Position numbers and translations under genes: made by a program. This document shows, piece by piece, positions 12,478-25,018 of a DNA stretch of 64,000 nt. The notes beneath the pieces were generated by a model. The model was given only the letters and a program-made list of their open reading frames with translations. It did no database searches and had not been told where the DNA came from. The DNA lies in the NCBI GenBank assembly GCA_038501195.1, contig JBBPUQ010000005.1, positions 744,001-808,000 on the forward strand. Reading direction: 5' to 3'. This stretch comes from Nemania diffusa. Taxonomy: Eukaryota > Ascomycota > Sordariomycetes > Xylariales > Xylariaceae. The first letter of the stretch is position 1. The number at the start of each line of letters is the position of its first letter.

Positions 12478-14014
12478 TTTTCCCGTATTTTGACACCGAG
12501 GATGCGTTAAGGTTATCATATAACAACTCACATGAATGGTCAATTCGCATTACGAAAGTGACATCTAACTAAGCAGTTGCGCAAACCGAAGACAAGCGTC
12601 GGAAAGTGGACTGTCCCTAGTTTTGCACGCCTTGCGAGGCAGTTTGCCGTTGGCTCAGATCCCCAGAGGTTGCTGAAGAAACCAACGAAACAGGTGATAC
12701 CCGGAACCATTATTCCGAATCATCAGCAATCCGGCGAGATCACCCATCGTGGCCCGTACTCCCGGTTGTCATGGCGGCTTTTGGTGGGGAGTGTTCATAA
12801 TTATGCAATCGCCAAGCTAGCAAAACGAAGAGGAAAGGTGAACAATAGGCAGAGAAGCTTTTCTGTTTCGTTCACGGCGGCGTGTGTCGAGACACCCGAT
12901 GTAATGATAAGTAAGCGGCCACCGATTGATCGACCGCTTCCTTTCCTCCCTTTTGGGCGCCACGCTATGGAAATATAGCTTTTTATCATTCTACTAGCCG
13001 AGGCGGATATACCCAACGCTCGTTCGCCCGCGAGCGCTAGGAGACGGAGCGAACTCGTTCGCAGATACGCTCAGTCAGCTAAGACCAATTATTGCTGGCG
13101 CGGTTGTGATGCGCACACAGCCTCGCTCGCTTCGAGGCAACATTGCAGTTTGCAATTTTACATTTTACATTCGCCAAACCCAACCCAACCCAACTCACTT
13201 ACTGCGTTAAGTACCACTTGCTGGTACTGAGGTAGTAGACATGTCACTCGTTTACATAGATAAGCAATAATAAAACCACACGCTCCTTTAGCCCTACGCA
13301 TTTGCCTAGTATATCTGTGATCTTATTTTTACTAGTTTCTTTTCAAGGTGATTGCTACGCCGGCATAACTCGACTTCTCGTGCGCTATATTGCACTTTCA
13401 CGAGGCCCTCGCCTTCGCATAACCTCTGCCTTAGTCCATAGGTATTACACCCATAGTTAATGCTTAATAGGAGACTCGGAACTACAGGATCGAAGACTCC
13501 GAAATAGGGCCCTATTGTAGGCAACATAATCCTCCTGTCCAAACCAATACCCTAGAGCAAGGTGCCTAGAGCTAACATCCACTTCCCATATTTTCACCCA
13601 CGTAAACTGGTCTCGACGTTGTCTCAAGATTCTATTAACCCGCTTAGCTCCGTCCCTCATTAGTCCACGGGTTGATAAGTTCCCGCCGTACGGCACCACG
13701 GAATACTTCCTCTCCGCCTCGGGCCGGGCAGCGGAGACGCATCTACATCTACTCTACGCAGAATATGCAGGACGTGACGTCACTCAGAACTCTCTCCCTC
13801 CGCGAACAACTTATACGGTATATGGAAAACACCACATGCTCTGGCAGGAAAATGGGCGCCAACAACAAAAGTTCTGTTTCTGCCTGGCGGCGTGTAGAAA
13901 TATCTATTAGGTATATCTGCGTACCCGTCTGCCGATTAATAATTATTAGTACATGATCCTCCACAAGCCCATTCTATTCCGGGAGCTCCCTATTTTACAG
14001 CCGTTTGCAACGGG
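12478..14014. other. No gene seen between convergent UPF1 and sedolisin genes
   Basis: Several open frames of 70-130 codons on both strands (for example 12577-12978 plus and 13306-13699 minus) show no family signature. A CCCAACCCAACCCAACT run lies near 13180-13196. The region holds both 3' flanks. Confidence 0.45.
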
Positions 14015-16492
14015 TTACCTGCCGATCCGCGGCATCGCGTAGCGCCCCACGGCCTTCGCGAGCAGCTTGTCGAACAGCGGCGTGCCGAGGCCGGTGACGG
14101 GATCCTATGAGCAAGCGAGTTAGCACGCAAAACCATGATATCAAAGCCTCATCCCTCCTCCCTTTCCCCCGCGAAGGGGATAATACAGGAGGATAGGGGC
14201 AGCGAGAAAAAGCGAAGAGAGAAACCACATACCCATCCCTTCGTAGCATTCCACCCCGCGCCCGCCACAAACGGCGCCGGCAGCCCCGAGTAGATATCCC
14301 GCCCCGTGCACCCCTTACTCCCCCCGTCAACAATATCCGTCAGCGTCTCCGCCCCAAACAGATACAGCCACGGGTTCAAGAACCCCAGCGGCGGCAGCCC
14401 CTTGCTCAGGCGCGCGTTATTCAGCAGCGCCACCACGGCCGCGAACGTCGGCACGCTCGCCGACGTGCCGGCCACCGAGATGGCCGCGCCCTGCGACACG
14501 ACGACGAAGCCGCGCCCCTGGGCCGCGACGTCCGGGAAGCCCCTGCCTGAGGGGTTGTACAGGCCCGCGAAGGTGGAGCCGATGGAGCGCAGGTAGGTGG
14601 ACACGGCGGTTTCTTGGTACAGGGGGCGCGCGAAGATGTCGGAGAAGCCGCCGGAGCTGAAGGATACGGCGCGCTCGGGCGCGACCCCGACGGTGCCGCC
14701 GACGGAGGTCAGGTAGGGGCAGGCGGCGGGGAAGATGGGGAGGAGGCGCGTTGTGTTCTTGCCGTCGTTTGTTTGGCAGGCGCTGCCTGGGCCGGTGCTG
14801 GTGCGTATGAGTTAAGGAGTTCTTTGGATGGGTGGGTGCGCGGATCTATCTGGGACGGATCTTGGCTGGTTTGGGGGTGATAGGGGGGATAGACTCACTC
14901 TCCGGAACTGAACAGGACTGAGACGCCGCGGGCGCCGAGCTGCCCGAATAAGGTGCAGACCTTCTTGACGTATTCCTTGGGGACGGATTGCTCGTCCTCT
15001 CCGTACGAGGTCGTGATGGTGTGCGGGAGCTTGCTGTTGGGTTGGCGGAGTAGGTAGGTTAAGAGCTCGAGGTAGGGCTCGTTGGATGACTTGTTTGCTT
15101 GGTTAGTCCCTGTTGGTGACACGTTCTCATCGCTCAGTTACATACATCGTTCGCGTCTGGCTGGCTGGTTATGCAAGTTAGTTTGCGTATGTGGATTTGT
15201 GGGAACTCTGGAGACTTACTCAAGATCAGGGACTAGATCACCGCGGCCACCGGTCTACACACAGGTTGTTAGCAGAGTACTCGCTATGCACTACAGTTCA
15301 TCACACTTCCATGCGCAGGACAAGCGGTGCAGATGGTAATTACTTACTGAGTAATAGGTAATCTTTTGACCGAACCCGATAGAAGCGGCATATTGCATAT
15401 CCAGATTCGCTTCAACATCGTCGTCGACCGTGTCGCTTTGGTTGTTTAGACCCCCATTGACCGAAACGGTAGTGAAGTTCTGCGAAACGGCATATGGCGC
15501 CCACGTCTCAAGGAACGAAGCTACGAAGACGTGGTTAGAAATTCGCACTCATCGAACATACATAAGTCAGAAAACACCACTTACCGAGGGCATCATGCTT
15601 GGCGTATTCCTATAACATAGCATGCACAGTCAGGTTTTACTGCAAGTGAACAAAGCAAGACAAGAGCACGGGCACATACCTCCAAGAAGCCATTGACGGC
15701 GAAGAAGCCCGGCGCGTCGGGGTTGGCCTGCGTCTCGCCGACCTTGTACAGCGCGCGCAGACACTCGGGCGTGATGGTGGTGTTGCAGGCCGTCACGTTC
15801 AGCTGCTGCGTCGGGATCTTGGCCGCCTCCTGCGCGAAGCCCGCGACCTCGCCCTGCTCGAAGACGTGGTCGATCTGTATGCTCTGGGGCCGGACCTGGC
15901 CAAAGCGGGTCGTGGGCTGGATCATGGTGATGTGAGACTTGACCTCCTCGGGGACCGAGTAGCTGCGTGTTTGTGTCCACCCGTCAGTTCCACAGCCAAG
16001 AGTGTACTATCACAAGCACCCGAAGACCTACCTCAGAGTTCGGATGCTCTCCTTCGCGGAACCGACATGGCTGTACACGCCAAATTCGGCGTCGAGCAGG
16101 TCGGAGGCTTTGGACACGGTGGCCTTGAAGTTGACCCATTCGCCATCCTCCTCAATATCCGCCTCGTCGACGCCGGCCTCGCGCAGCCAATTCAGCACGG
16201 CGGCGGTAGATTCGTCGTTAGGCTTCACCAGGTCCCGCACCTCTTCGCGGGACAGGTGCCGGCCGTAGAGGGCGTGCTGCGGCGTCGAGATGGTGTACAG
16301 CGTCTTCTCGAACTCGGCGAGGTTGGGCTGCTCGAGGGCGACGCGGAGCTTGATCAGCTGGTCGCTCGTGGCGTGCCGCAGCTTCGTCCAGCCCGTCGGG
16401 ACCCCGGGGAGAGACTCGACTAAGACATTCTTCCCCTCGGCAGCGGACTGCAGGAGCGCGATGGCCGCGCAGAGCAAGGTTTGCGTCTTCAT
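14015..16492 (-). CDS. Secreted sedolisin / tripeptidyl-peptidase (peptidase family S53)
   Basis: Acid serine-carboxyl peptidase, probably secreted for extracellular protein digestion. Eight exons: 16032-16492, 15680-15962, 15585-15609, 15348-15520, 15220-15254, 14899-15132, 14233-14797 and 14015-14104. They sum to 1866 nt, 621 residues. Signal peptide at residues 1 to about 19 ([20 protein letters not shown]); then a pro-kumamolisin prodomain ([17 protein letters not shown]); then the S53 domain with Glu293 and Asp297 in EANLDMQY, the oxyanion Asp404 in SSGDTG, the nucleophile Ser516 in GTSAS, and the calcium-site region [21 protein letters not shown]. Four Asn-linked glycosylation sequons are visible around NVTACNTT and NFTT. 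The ATG at 16492 is preferred over one six codons upstream because it gives a cleaner signal peptide. The acceptor of exon 6 (15132) is the only one that keeps frame; that junction is the least certain. Confidence 0.9.
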
Positions 16493-19003
16493 TTTTTTAA
16501 ACCGAAACAAAAAAATGAATTACCGGAGTCACAACTGGTCCGAGGTAAAAGGAGGGGGTGAGGAAGAGTAGGTACAATAGGGTTGTGCCAAACCTAATAA
16601 GGGATGCGCAGGTATTATACCCGCCGATCTACGGACGTACATGAACTCAAATGATACACGCATCACTACCTAGGTAGCTAGCTATACCTATCTAGAAGGT
16701 AATAAGATACCGGGTAGGTATGCGGCCATCGGTACCACCAGACCGGGGGTGAGCTCTCAGTTGCAATTCCGTCTTTTGCCATCTCAACCTCTGGGGCCAT
16801 GCCGTATCTGTCGTTATAGATAGCGAGACACAAAGAGGCTGTGCTTGTAATCGGAGCCAGACTTATTACCTACCTAGTAGACATGGATACAATTGTTATT
16901 TTTGAGCTGTAGGGAAGTCATAGATAGCTTTTAGTTCTGTTCGGGGAGATTCGCGCTATCGACGAGGAAAGACGCGATAGACCAGGTCAGTCAAATTATC
17001 CCTGCCATTGCGAGCGAATAAAGAGCCAAGCCTTTTCCAGAAAAGGAAGTTCGAGGTCGATCAGGCCAAAAGAAAACATCCTCGCATGAGATCCTTTCCA
17101 GGTTAGCAGCTTTCCCCTAAATAACTGTTGTGGACTGAGAGCATGTGAGTGGCCAGGAGGTAGCTATTATCTAGGTATACGCTATGTAGGTATCCAGGTA
17201 TGATGCCGATCTATTCTCGGTAATCTACAGTACTGCTGCGTTACTCTACCTTGTCCTCCCCTAACAGCAAGTCCCCATCGAGCCGAAATTCCCTCACGAG
17301 ATCTTTTCGACGATAGAATAAACGATGATATCTTGCATCAACAATTGCAGGCATGAATTGTGGCGTATCATGGTGCAGGCCGTTATGCTGTCTTTGTTCA
17401 GCTCCCCGGCTCCCAAGCTTCTAGTACCTGACAAGCCGCTTGGCATAGAAGCTCGTCGCGCTTCTCCCGCGTCTTCTCAACGCTTATTCCGTTGACTACC
17501 TACCTTGTTCAGCCTAGCAAGGCAATCATGCTGTGAGCAGGCGTAGGTGTAGTGCGGGATGGGCAATCGCGCTCGTATTATGCTAGTAGCCGTAGGCAAC
17601 ATGGAGGCATCTTCAATTCAACGTATTTCATGCTGCCTCGGCTTGTTCCACAGGCCCTTGCCCTTTATAGGCTGGTGGATACAATTGAGTATTTAACTAA
17701 GAGGTTCTGTTGTAGGTGCTAACAATAAGCTAATTCCCTTCGCAATAAAACCAATATCTATCATAGCCATCCGTCCTGCCGAGTCTCTATAATTATGACG
17801 CCTTGACATGCGAGTGATCGCGTGCGCCGAACCCGATGTTCATAAGTTGAAAAAGTCACACTAGGACGATAAAGTTTCCTTCCTACACTTAAGGGAAAGT
17901 ATTAGTCTAAGTTAGCCCAGAAGTGTGGATAAAGCAATTTCCATAAGGCATAGACTAAACATAGGATAACTTCTCTAAGCATTGTAGCACGAGATATATC
18001 TCGTGTTACAGTATGCACTTTAAATAGTGGATGAGCAAGAATACGATGTTTGCTGACTTCCATAGCACAATGACTCCGCTCTGACAGTCCTTAAACAATA
18101 TTAGGTAGTCCGAGAAGCAAATTTTATACCGGTAGTGGAACTGTCAGTGAAGAAGCTTTAAACGGCGAGGTCTGGATAAACATGTGATCTTTAGGCGCGA
18201 GCCGCGGGCAGGCATACAGGGGGAAGGGCCCGAGTTATACAGAAGCTGAGTTTAATAATAGCAACGGGCCTAAGAACTCATGCAAGAACCAACCTACTGC
18301 CTCCTCCCACTGCAGTGTCTCGGCAGCCCCAAACCTAGGGATATACAAGGAACCACTAGTAGTCCCAGCACCCGATACGACGCAAGAAGCGCGTATACTA
18401 TGACATCTAGGATTCCCTGCATCTAAGCAACTAGTTTATCATTCACTCAATCAACGTACAGCATTCTGTAAATTACAAAACGAAGCTCCTAGGTTAATTT
18501 ACGCCGGGTCGTAAATACCTACTGATTTCTAGCTTCGAGGCGTACTAGGAATATACCACGTACTATAAGCAGTTTATACAATATACACTGTTAATACTGT
18601 AGGTGTATTAACGGTGTCGTTTTTCCTCCGTCAAATAATAGTTATCACGCAGTTCGACTTAGTAAGACATACTTATCTAGCAGTAATGTAGGACCTATAG
18701 GGTAAATAGGCCAGACAGCCGACGTGTTATAATCTACGTCCTATCCTCTTATCATATATATCAAGAAGCACTACCATCCAGCCATAACCCAGCCGAGTTT
18801 TGCCAGAATGCCGTGTTTCAACCCGTTGCCTTGACCAATGCCAAGAGTGACGAAAAGTAGTATTCTAAAATGGGTTTATTTCATTTAACTCCCACACCAG
18901 CAAGCTGCTGTGAAGGTTTGTGGTATCATAGTGTATTTAAGACGGTAACACGTAGCCAGCCTCATCACCCGTAACTATACGGTTTACGACATAGCGTCGG
19001 TTT
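16493..19003. other. No gene seen (2.5 kb)
   Basis: Normal-composition intergenic DNA between two minus-strand genes. No open frame above 60 codons reads as protein beyond the sedolisin start. TACCTACCTAGGTA-like palindromes cluster near 16665-16710 and 16865-16880. Confidence 0.5.
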
Positions 19004-20520
19004 CTAACCAAGTTTAACATAGTTTCCTACCCATCACAATTCGTTAGGATGCCATCATTCATCTAGGCGTTGAAGGCACGGATCACTCACCTGGGAATTG
19101 TCCCTGTCGATCGTGTATTTTCCCTATCCACCACTCATTCTCGTTCTGTGTCCTGGTCACGATCTCTATAACGTCACCGGCCCTAAAACTTAAATCGCCC
19201 TCTGCTTGTGCAGAGTAGTCGTACAGCGCCGTCACCGTCTCGACCGCAGGTGCCGCAGCTAACCGGCTGGGTTTCGGCTTCGGCGGAGGGGGCTTGGGCT
19301 TCCCTGCTGCCGCCGCTGCTAGGGCGGAGCCGGGGTTGCCTAGCTGTGGGAGTAGCGATGGTTTTGCTGGTAGCTCGGCGGCCGAGTAGGGCGGTGGCGG
19401 ATTCTCGACGGCCGCGGCCGGCGCTTGCTGGCCATACTTGAACGAAACGGCCGGGTTTGGTGACGCCGGCGGTGATGATGTTGAGGGCCCTTGAGTGAGC
19501 AGCCCGGCTGGTTGGCTGCCGGCTTCTAGGGCGCCTGGCTTGGGCCCGTATTTGGGCGGTCGCTGGCGACCGCTCGTCTTGAAGCGCACGATGGCCAGTT
19601 TCTCGGCCTGTTCTTGTACGTCACCTCGCTTTTGTTCAAAGGCTTCCTCGATATCTAGGTTGAGATTGAAGTACCCGATGTCGCACTGCTGCATCTTCTC
19701 GTGCAGGGTGTAGAAGATATTTAGCTGCATATAGTAGAAAGACTGGAAGAGGGGCTGGATGAACTGGCGCTCGAGGGAGAAGAGTTTCGGCAGCTCCTCT
19801 TTCAGCAGGTCGTTGAAGTAGTTGAACTCCTGTGTCGACTGCTCCAAGTCACTCTCGGCCTTCCAAGTGGCTTTCTCGTCCTTGGCCGACTTTTCTTTCT
19901 TCTCTTGCAATTTCTTCAGTACGGCGCGGTGGCGGTCGTAGTCGAGTTGCTTGTGATCGCGCTTTACGGCGGTTTTCCGGATCACCTTGAGCACATCAAG
20001 TAGCTCGTCTGACGGGCGAATAATACGCGTCTCAATCATCTCGAGCTCTGGGGCGATTGTGTCCTGCAGGTCCTTGACAACTAGCTCATATTCCTCACAG
20101 GCGCGGATGCCCTCGGGGTTGCCGTGGACGACGAGCGAGTCTGGATCGGACACGCGGCCGGAGATAGGCTTGTAGATCTCGGTCATGGCCTTGCTGAATT
20201 CGATCTGGTGGTTAAGCATGCCGTTAATGGCGTCAAAGTATTTCCTGCTCGCATCGTGGAGGCGCTTCGTCTCCGACTCCAGCTCCTCAAAACGGCGTTC
20301 TGAATCGATAAAGACGGCATCTTTGGTATGCTCGCCGATATTGAACTTAGCCTTGAGCTGTTGCGGTGCCTGTTCGTGAACGCGCGTGTCAGTCCCGCCC
20401 AATTCGGCGCAAACAGCCAAGGCACGAGGGCACGAGGGCACGCGGGCAGGGATGAAGGGCGGGATCGGGATTGGGACGACTTACGCGAACCACGCTCTTC
20501 TGAAAGCCTCGAAAGCTCAT
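19004..20520 (-). CDS. RVS167: BAR-SH3 amphiphysin-like protein Rvs167
   Basis: Membrane-curving BAR-domain adaptor acting in endocytic vesicle scission and cortical actin organisation, normally as a heterodimer with Rvs161. Three exons: 20485-20520 (MSFRGFQKSVVR), 19091-20369 and a 23-nt last exon 19004-19026 encoding the final GNYVKLG. They sum to 1338 nt, 445 residues. The BAR domain spans about residues 12-245 (KFNIGEHTKDAVFIDSERRF, LKEELPKLFSLERQFIQPLF). A Pro/Ala-rich linker follows (ENPPPPYSAAELPAKP, GKPKPPPPKPKP). The SH3 domain is residues 387-445 (ALYDYSAQAEGDLSF, NEWWIGKIHDRQGQFPGNYV). The introns (20370-20484 and 19027-19090) were placed so that the conserved MSxxGF start and the SH3 end are both restored. 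Divergent from NFS1. Confidence 0.93.
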
Positions 20521-21952
20521 GTCTCGCGAGGCCGATACTACCAGTCTAGTACCCTACTATCTACCTAAACGAGCAATGTGTGTGTATGTATGTATACGTA
20601 GGCTGAGGGCGATTGTCGCAGCGGATGATCGATTGAGACACGAGCGACGATGATGGCGGGGTTTTGTCGAGGGCGGGTCTCAGTCCGGGTCCGTCGTGTC
20701 TTGGTAGAGGATCAATGGCCCCGTTCTATCCGTCTATACGCGGTATGATGTGAGGAATAGTCGCAGAACTATGCGTAGTAGCGTCGTCACAGTGTGTGGT
20801 AGTATGGTTCGTGCTGATGTTCTTACGCAAGGGAATATAATGCGATGCGATGCGATGCGGTACAATATGTTGGCTTGGTCGATATTCAAGAATGCTCAAG
20901 CTAAGTAGGTGTGTTGAGTGGGCGATAGATAGGGCGGTAGGTATAGTGTGCTGCGTAGGTATTCTGTAGCAGTAGATTTGTATTGGTATTGGATGTGATG
21001 TGTTTCTGTAGGCGGACAAAGGAAAGGAGAAAGTGTGACAAGAAGCCGGTAGATGGATAGTCGATAGGTATCTAGCTAGTTATTTTAGGCCCAAGTGCTG
21101 TATGTATGGTATGGGTATGCGTATCTGTATTGAATCCTTTTCTGGTTACCTAGAGTGTAGACTAATCGTCCAGGAGGTTCTCGTGGCAGTGCTCAATAGA
21201 TACTAAGGTCCGTCGTCATTCCGGCTCTTGGCAGTTGTGCTAGGTACTTGCAGCTAAATTGGCGAGGTGCAGTGCAGTATAGTCATGTATTCTGTATGGG
21301 TCACGCTTTAAAAAACCTGGTGTTTCCTATTCGCGGCAGCTGCAATTAAGGCATGCAGTACAGATTGTTACAGCAGAGCAAACTACTGGTTGTTACGGTC
21401 TGACTTTCTGTTTGACATCCCTTTATTCACTTGGTGATAGTTACTTGCTGAATACCCATGCTCAGGTGATGCTCAGATGCTACAGGTACCTACAATACCT
21501 GCCGGCAGTGCCCGGCTAGGTCGGAGATCCATATGCAACGTCATTCTTAGCCCCTCTCGCCCATTCCAAATTATGACGGCATGAATTTTATTTTTGGGTA
21601 AGCTTGTTCGAACGGGTTGCCACTGCCAAGTGATACAAGCGGCTGGCATCTGGCAGAGAGCTGGCAGTGTTTCTGCCATAGGAGAATAAGGTAGTCTTGG
21701 CATACTCGGAGCTTATTAACTATAAGCCGTTATGCACATGAGCTTTAAGCTACTTTAGGCGATGAGGTGCGGGAGCTTCCCAGCCCGCCATACATACAGA
21801 TAGCCGATAACACCGAGCCCGCCGACCTTCGGTTTTAGTTTGGAGCTTTAAGATATTTTAGTTAGATAATTTCACTCACCTTTCTCGCCCTTGTTCTCTT
21901 CCCCTCGATATTCCCGCCACCTCCAACCTCTTCACCCTGCGCTTTCACTATC
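20521..21952. promoter_or_regulatory. Intergenic region between divergent RVS167 and NFS1
   Basis: 1.4 kb with no protein-like frame. It includes a GCGAT pentamer run near 20847-20862 and a pyrimidine-rich stretch just before the NFS1 start (21878-21950). It must hold both promoters, by gene orientation. Confidence 0.45.
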
Positions 21953-23694
21953 ATGGCCAATGTAGCAACTACGGCCTTGAGGCGGGCATCGCGCCTCGGT
22001 ATCAACCAATCCTTCACGACCGCACCTTTACGACAGTCCCAATATTTGCCCAGGTTAATTGCTTCTACTTTATCGAGGACGTCGCGCAGGGGCTACGTGT
22101 CCGAGACCAAGAGGGACAATGCCCAAGTCAATATCGAAACCGCCATTAGGCTGGATAAGAGTGACTTCATAAATGACAAGGGCGAGCTAGTAATGCCAGG
22201 CTCGGCCAGCGCACTCAATGTCGCTGGTAGTCCTGTTGCCGCAGTCCTGAAAGACGCCAAACTGATGGACGAGGGACAGCGACCCATCTATCTCGACATG
22301 CAGGCCACCACACCCGTCGATCCCAGAGTCTTGGATGCCATGCTGCCTTTCTTCGTTGGCGTGTATGGCAACCCGCATTCGCGAACACATGCATACGGAT
22401 GGGAAAGTGAGAAGGCCGTCGAAGATGCCCGCAAGCATGTGGCCGACTTGATTGGCGCCGACCCAAAAGAAATCATATTTACAAGTGGTGCTACAGAAAG
22501 TAATAACATGAGCATTAAGGGCGTCGCTAGATTCTTTGGTCGCTCAGGCAAGAAGAAACATATTATTACGAGCCAGACGGAGCACAAGTGTGTCCTCGAT
22601 AGTTGCCGGCATCTAAAAGAGGAGGGCTTCGAAACCACTTATTTGCCTGTTAAGAGTACCGGGTTGATAGATATGCAGCAACTCGAGGCCGCTATCCGAC
22701 CGGATACAGCGCTTGTTAGTATCATGGCAGTGAACAACGAGATTGGCGTCATCCAGCCGATAGAAGAAATCGGTAAGTTGTGCCGACAGAAGGGCGTCTT
22801 TTTCCACACCGATGCTGCTCAGGCAGTAGGAAAAATTCCCCTCGACGTCAACGCTATGAATATCGACTTGATGTCAATTTCATCACACAAAATTTATGGC
22901 CCGATGGGAATAGGTGCTTGCTACATCCGGAGACGGCCTCGTGTTAGGATAGATCCTATCATCAGTGGAGGTGGCCAAGAGCGTGGCTTGCGAAGCGGTA
23001 CCATCGCTCCGCCTCTTGTCGTCGGATTTGGCGAAGCCTGCCGAATCGCCAAAGAGCAAATGCCAGTAAGTCTACTTTTCCTCCTTTCTTTATTCTTCTT
23101 ATGCCTAGTATTTTGGGTTTTCCATGATGAACCGCTTAAACATGCATGGCTTGCTGAATTCCTTGACCGGAGTTACTTTGTTGAGACACAGCACACGCGT
23201 CTGATTTATTACCTAATTCTTCTTTCTATGCTTGAAAACCTACAATGACCTAGACTGATGAAGTATAGTATGACTCGAAGTACATAAAATCGCTCTCTGA
23301 CCGACTACTCAAAGGTCTGTTGGGTATGGAGCACACATCCCAAAACGGCGATCCTAACCACTTTTACCCTGGTTGCGTCAACGTTTCATTCGCGTACGTC
23401 GAGGGTGAATCACTTCTGATGGCATTGAAAGATATTGCGTTATCATCAGGTAGTGCATGCACTTCAGCGTCGTTAGAACCAAGCTATGTGTTGCGAGCGC
23501 TAGGCAACAGCGACGAAAGTGCCCACAGCAGTATCCGGTTTGGTATCGGCCGGTTTACGTCGGAGCAAGAGATAGACTATGTTATTAAGGCCGTGCAGCA
23601 GCGCGTCACCTTTTTAAGAGAACTGAGCCCTCTCTGGGAGCTCGTCCAAGACGGTATTGACTTGAACACGATCGAATGGAGTCAACACCATTAA
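21953..23694 (+). CDS. NFS1: Mitochondrial cysteine desulfurase Nfs1
   Basis: PLP-dependent enzyme that takes sulfur from L-cysteine for Fe-S cluster assembly on the Isu scaffold in the mitochondrial matrix (with Isd11 and frataxin). Two exons, 21953-23065 and 23269-23694, joined in phase 0 across a 203-nt intron; 512 residues. The N-terminus ([16 protein letters not shown].., [10 protein letters not shown]) is Arg/Ser-rich with no acid residues, a mitochondrial presequence. Core landmarks: [62 protein letters not shown], the PLP lysine Lys313 in [10 protein letters not shown], and the catalytic Cys435 in [19 protein letters not shown]. The C-terminus ends in the conserved EWSQHH. Identification is secure. 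Confidence 0.96.
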
Positions 23695-24328
23695 ACCTAT
23701 ATTGTTGCTCGTTTTCTTTTTCTGGTGATTCAAACGCCAATCATGTAAAAACTTCATGGAACTTGGCGACAAGGAGTTTGGGTGGTGCACAATCGCTTAA
23801 AGTGGGAATGGGAGCGAATCTATACACATAGGCGACTCCTTCGATATCCTGTTCGCCGTCTTCATTCATCCATAGGTTGCTTGCGGGGGGTGACCCGGAT
23901 ATCGTTCACTACAATCTGAACGAGGCATTGGATGGCATTGGTAAATGACATATCGATGCTGGTGTACTATGAGCTGTCAATGAATGAGAGCATGGCGGAT
24001 ACTTGAAGCAACCATACTCATTAGTGTTCATTCATATAAATACAGTGAAGCTTTGCGAAAACTACGCAAAGTATATTCTCTACCTCGCAAAACTGCAAAC
24101 GCACCACAACATCAATCGTGTGAATATCTCGACTACCCCAGTCCCTGAGATCCTATCAGACAGCTGGGTGGACATTGACTTTGTGCAAGAGAATGATAGC
24201 TGACACACTAGCATGGACTCACTTGTTTTTTTTATAGTTTCTTTTGTATGTTTATAAGTTTTACCTCGGAAGATTCTTCTAACCACAGAATCCATCGTGA
24301 GGGGTAATCCTTATACGCTATCCGTCAT

Positions 24329-24479
24329 AACCCCCAACAATCTCAGAATCATGAGAATAGATGCGCATATTAGTCAACATAGTCCCGTGTTGAAAACGAA
24401 GTCAACTTTAATGTAGTATTTCCCGGAATTCGTTCGGGGACTATAACGGGACTGTGGGTGATTGTCGGGGGTGATGACA
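24329..24479. repeat. MITE-like imperfect hairpin element, about 150 bp
   Basis: The outer arm GTCATAACCCCCAACAATC at the left pairs imperfectly with GATTGTCGGGGGTGATGAC at the right. A second inner pair (TAGTCCCGTGTT near 24379 and AACGGGACTGTG near 24447) is nested inside. No clear target duplication is visible. It may be a miniature inverted-repeat element or just a structured spacer. Confidence 0.35.
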
Positions 24480-24865
24480 TATGGCTTCAGAATTATGTGC
24501 AATTGTGCCTCACCTAGCGAAAACCAAGGAAATGGGGCCTTTCATGCCCATGCACCTGCATACCTACATACAGCTAATACCCGAGAATACACTTTAGGGC
24601 TACATAACGGTATGCAATGGAGTGCAGGTGGCTCAAGGCGAGGACGCGGCGTGGGGAAAAGGCTGTGTCATCGATGAGATCAGGACCCAAAATTCAAGTC
24701 TATGACATCATAGGTATTAGGTAGCTTTGGTAGCCTCCGGCAAACTGTTTGTCTTGCACGGCCGCCTCTATCGTCACTTCCATCGAGTGGATTCTTTGAC
24801 CAACTACCAAGTTCAGATTCCTTCTGGCAGAATCGTAGCTACACACCTGACCGTCTTCGAGAGGA

Positions 24866-24876
24866 TCTATATAAGT
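24866..24876 (+). promoter_or_regulatory. TATA box of the CsbD-like gene
   Basis: TCTATATAAG lies about 145 bases upstream of the start at 25019, followed by CT-rich then CAACAACAACAAC-rich sequence, the usual make-up of a strongly expressed fungal leader. Confidence 0.5.
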
Positions 24877-25018
24877 TCCCTGTCCTGCTTCCATCAACTC
24901 TTTCCTTCTCCAATACAAGATCATCATCAACAACAACAACAACCAACAACAATCTCACCTACCTGAAATACAAACCTACAACACTACCTTACAATCAACA
25001 ACCAATCAATCATTCATC

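Larger units (their letters stand above)
23695..25018. other. Intergenic; contains a hairpin-like inverted repeat and the next gene's promoter
   Basis: No protein-like gene. The small frame ending at 24203 is A+T-rich and unrecognised. A hairpin-like repeat lies at 24329-24479 (listed separately), and the last 150 bases carry a TATA box and a long CAA-rich leader. Confidence 0.45.

Noticed and set aside
12577..12978. 133-codon frame downstream of UPF1
   Set aside because: No recognisable motif, overlapping frames on the other strand equally open, probably UPF1 3' flank.
24003..24203. Small frame ending VPEILSDSWVDIDFVQENDS
   Set aside because: The end looks protein-like, but there is no ATG in context, no homologue I know, and no splice partner found.
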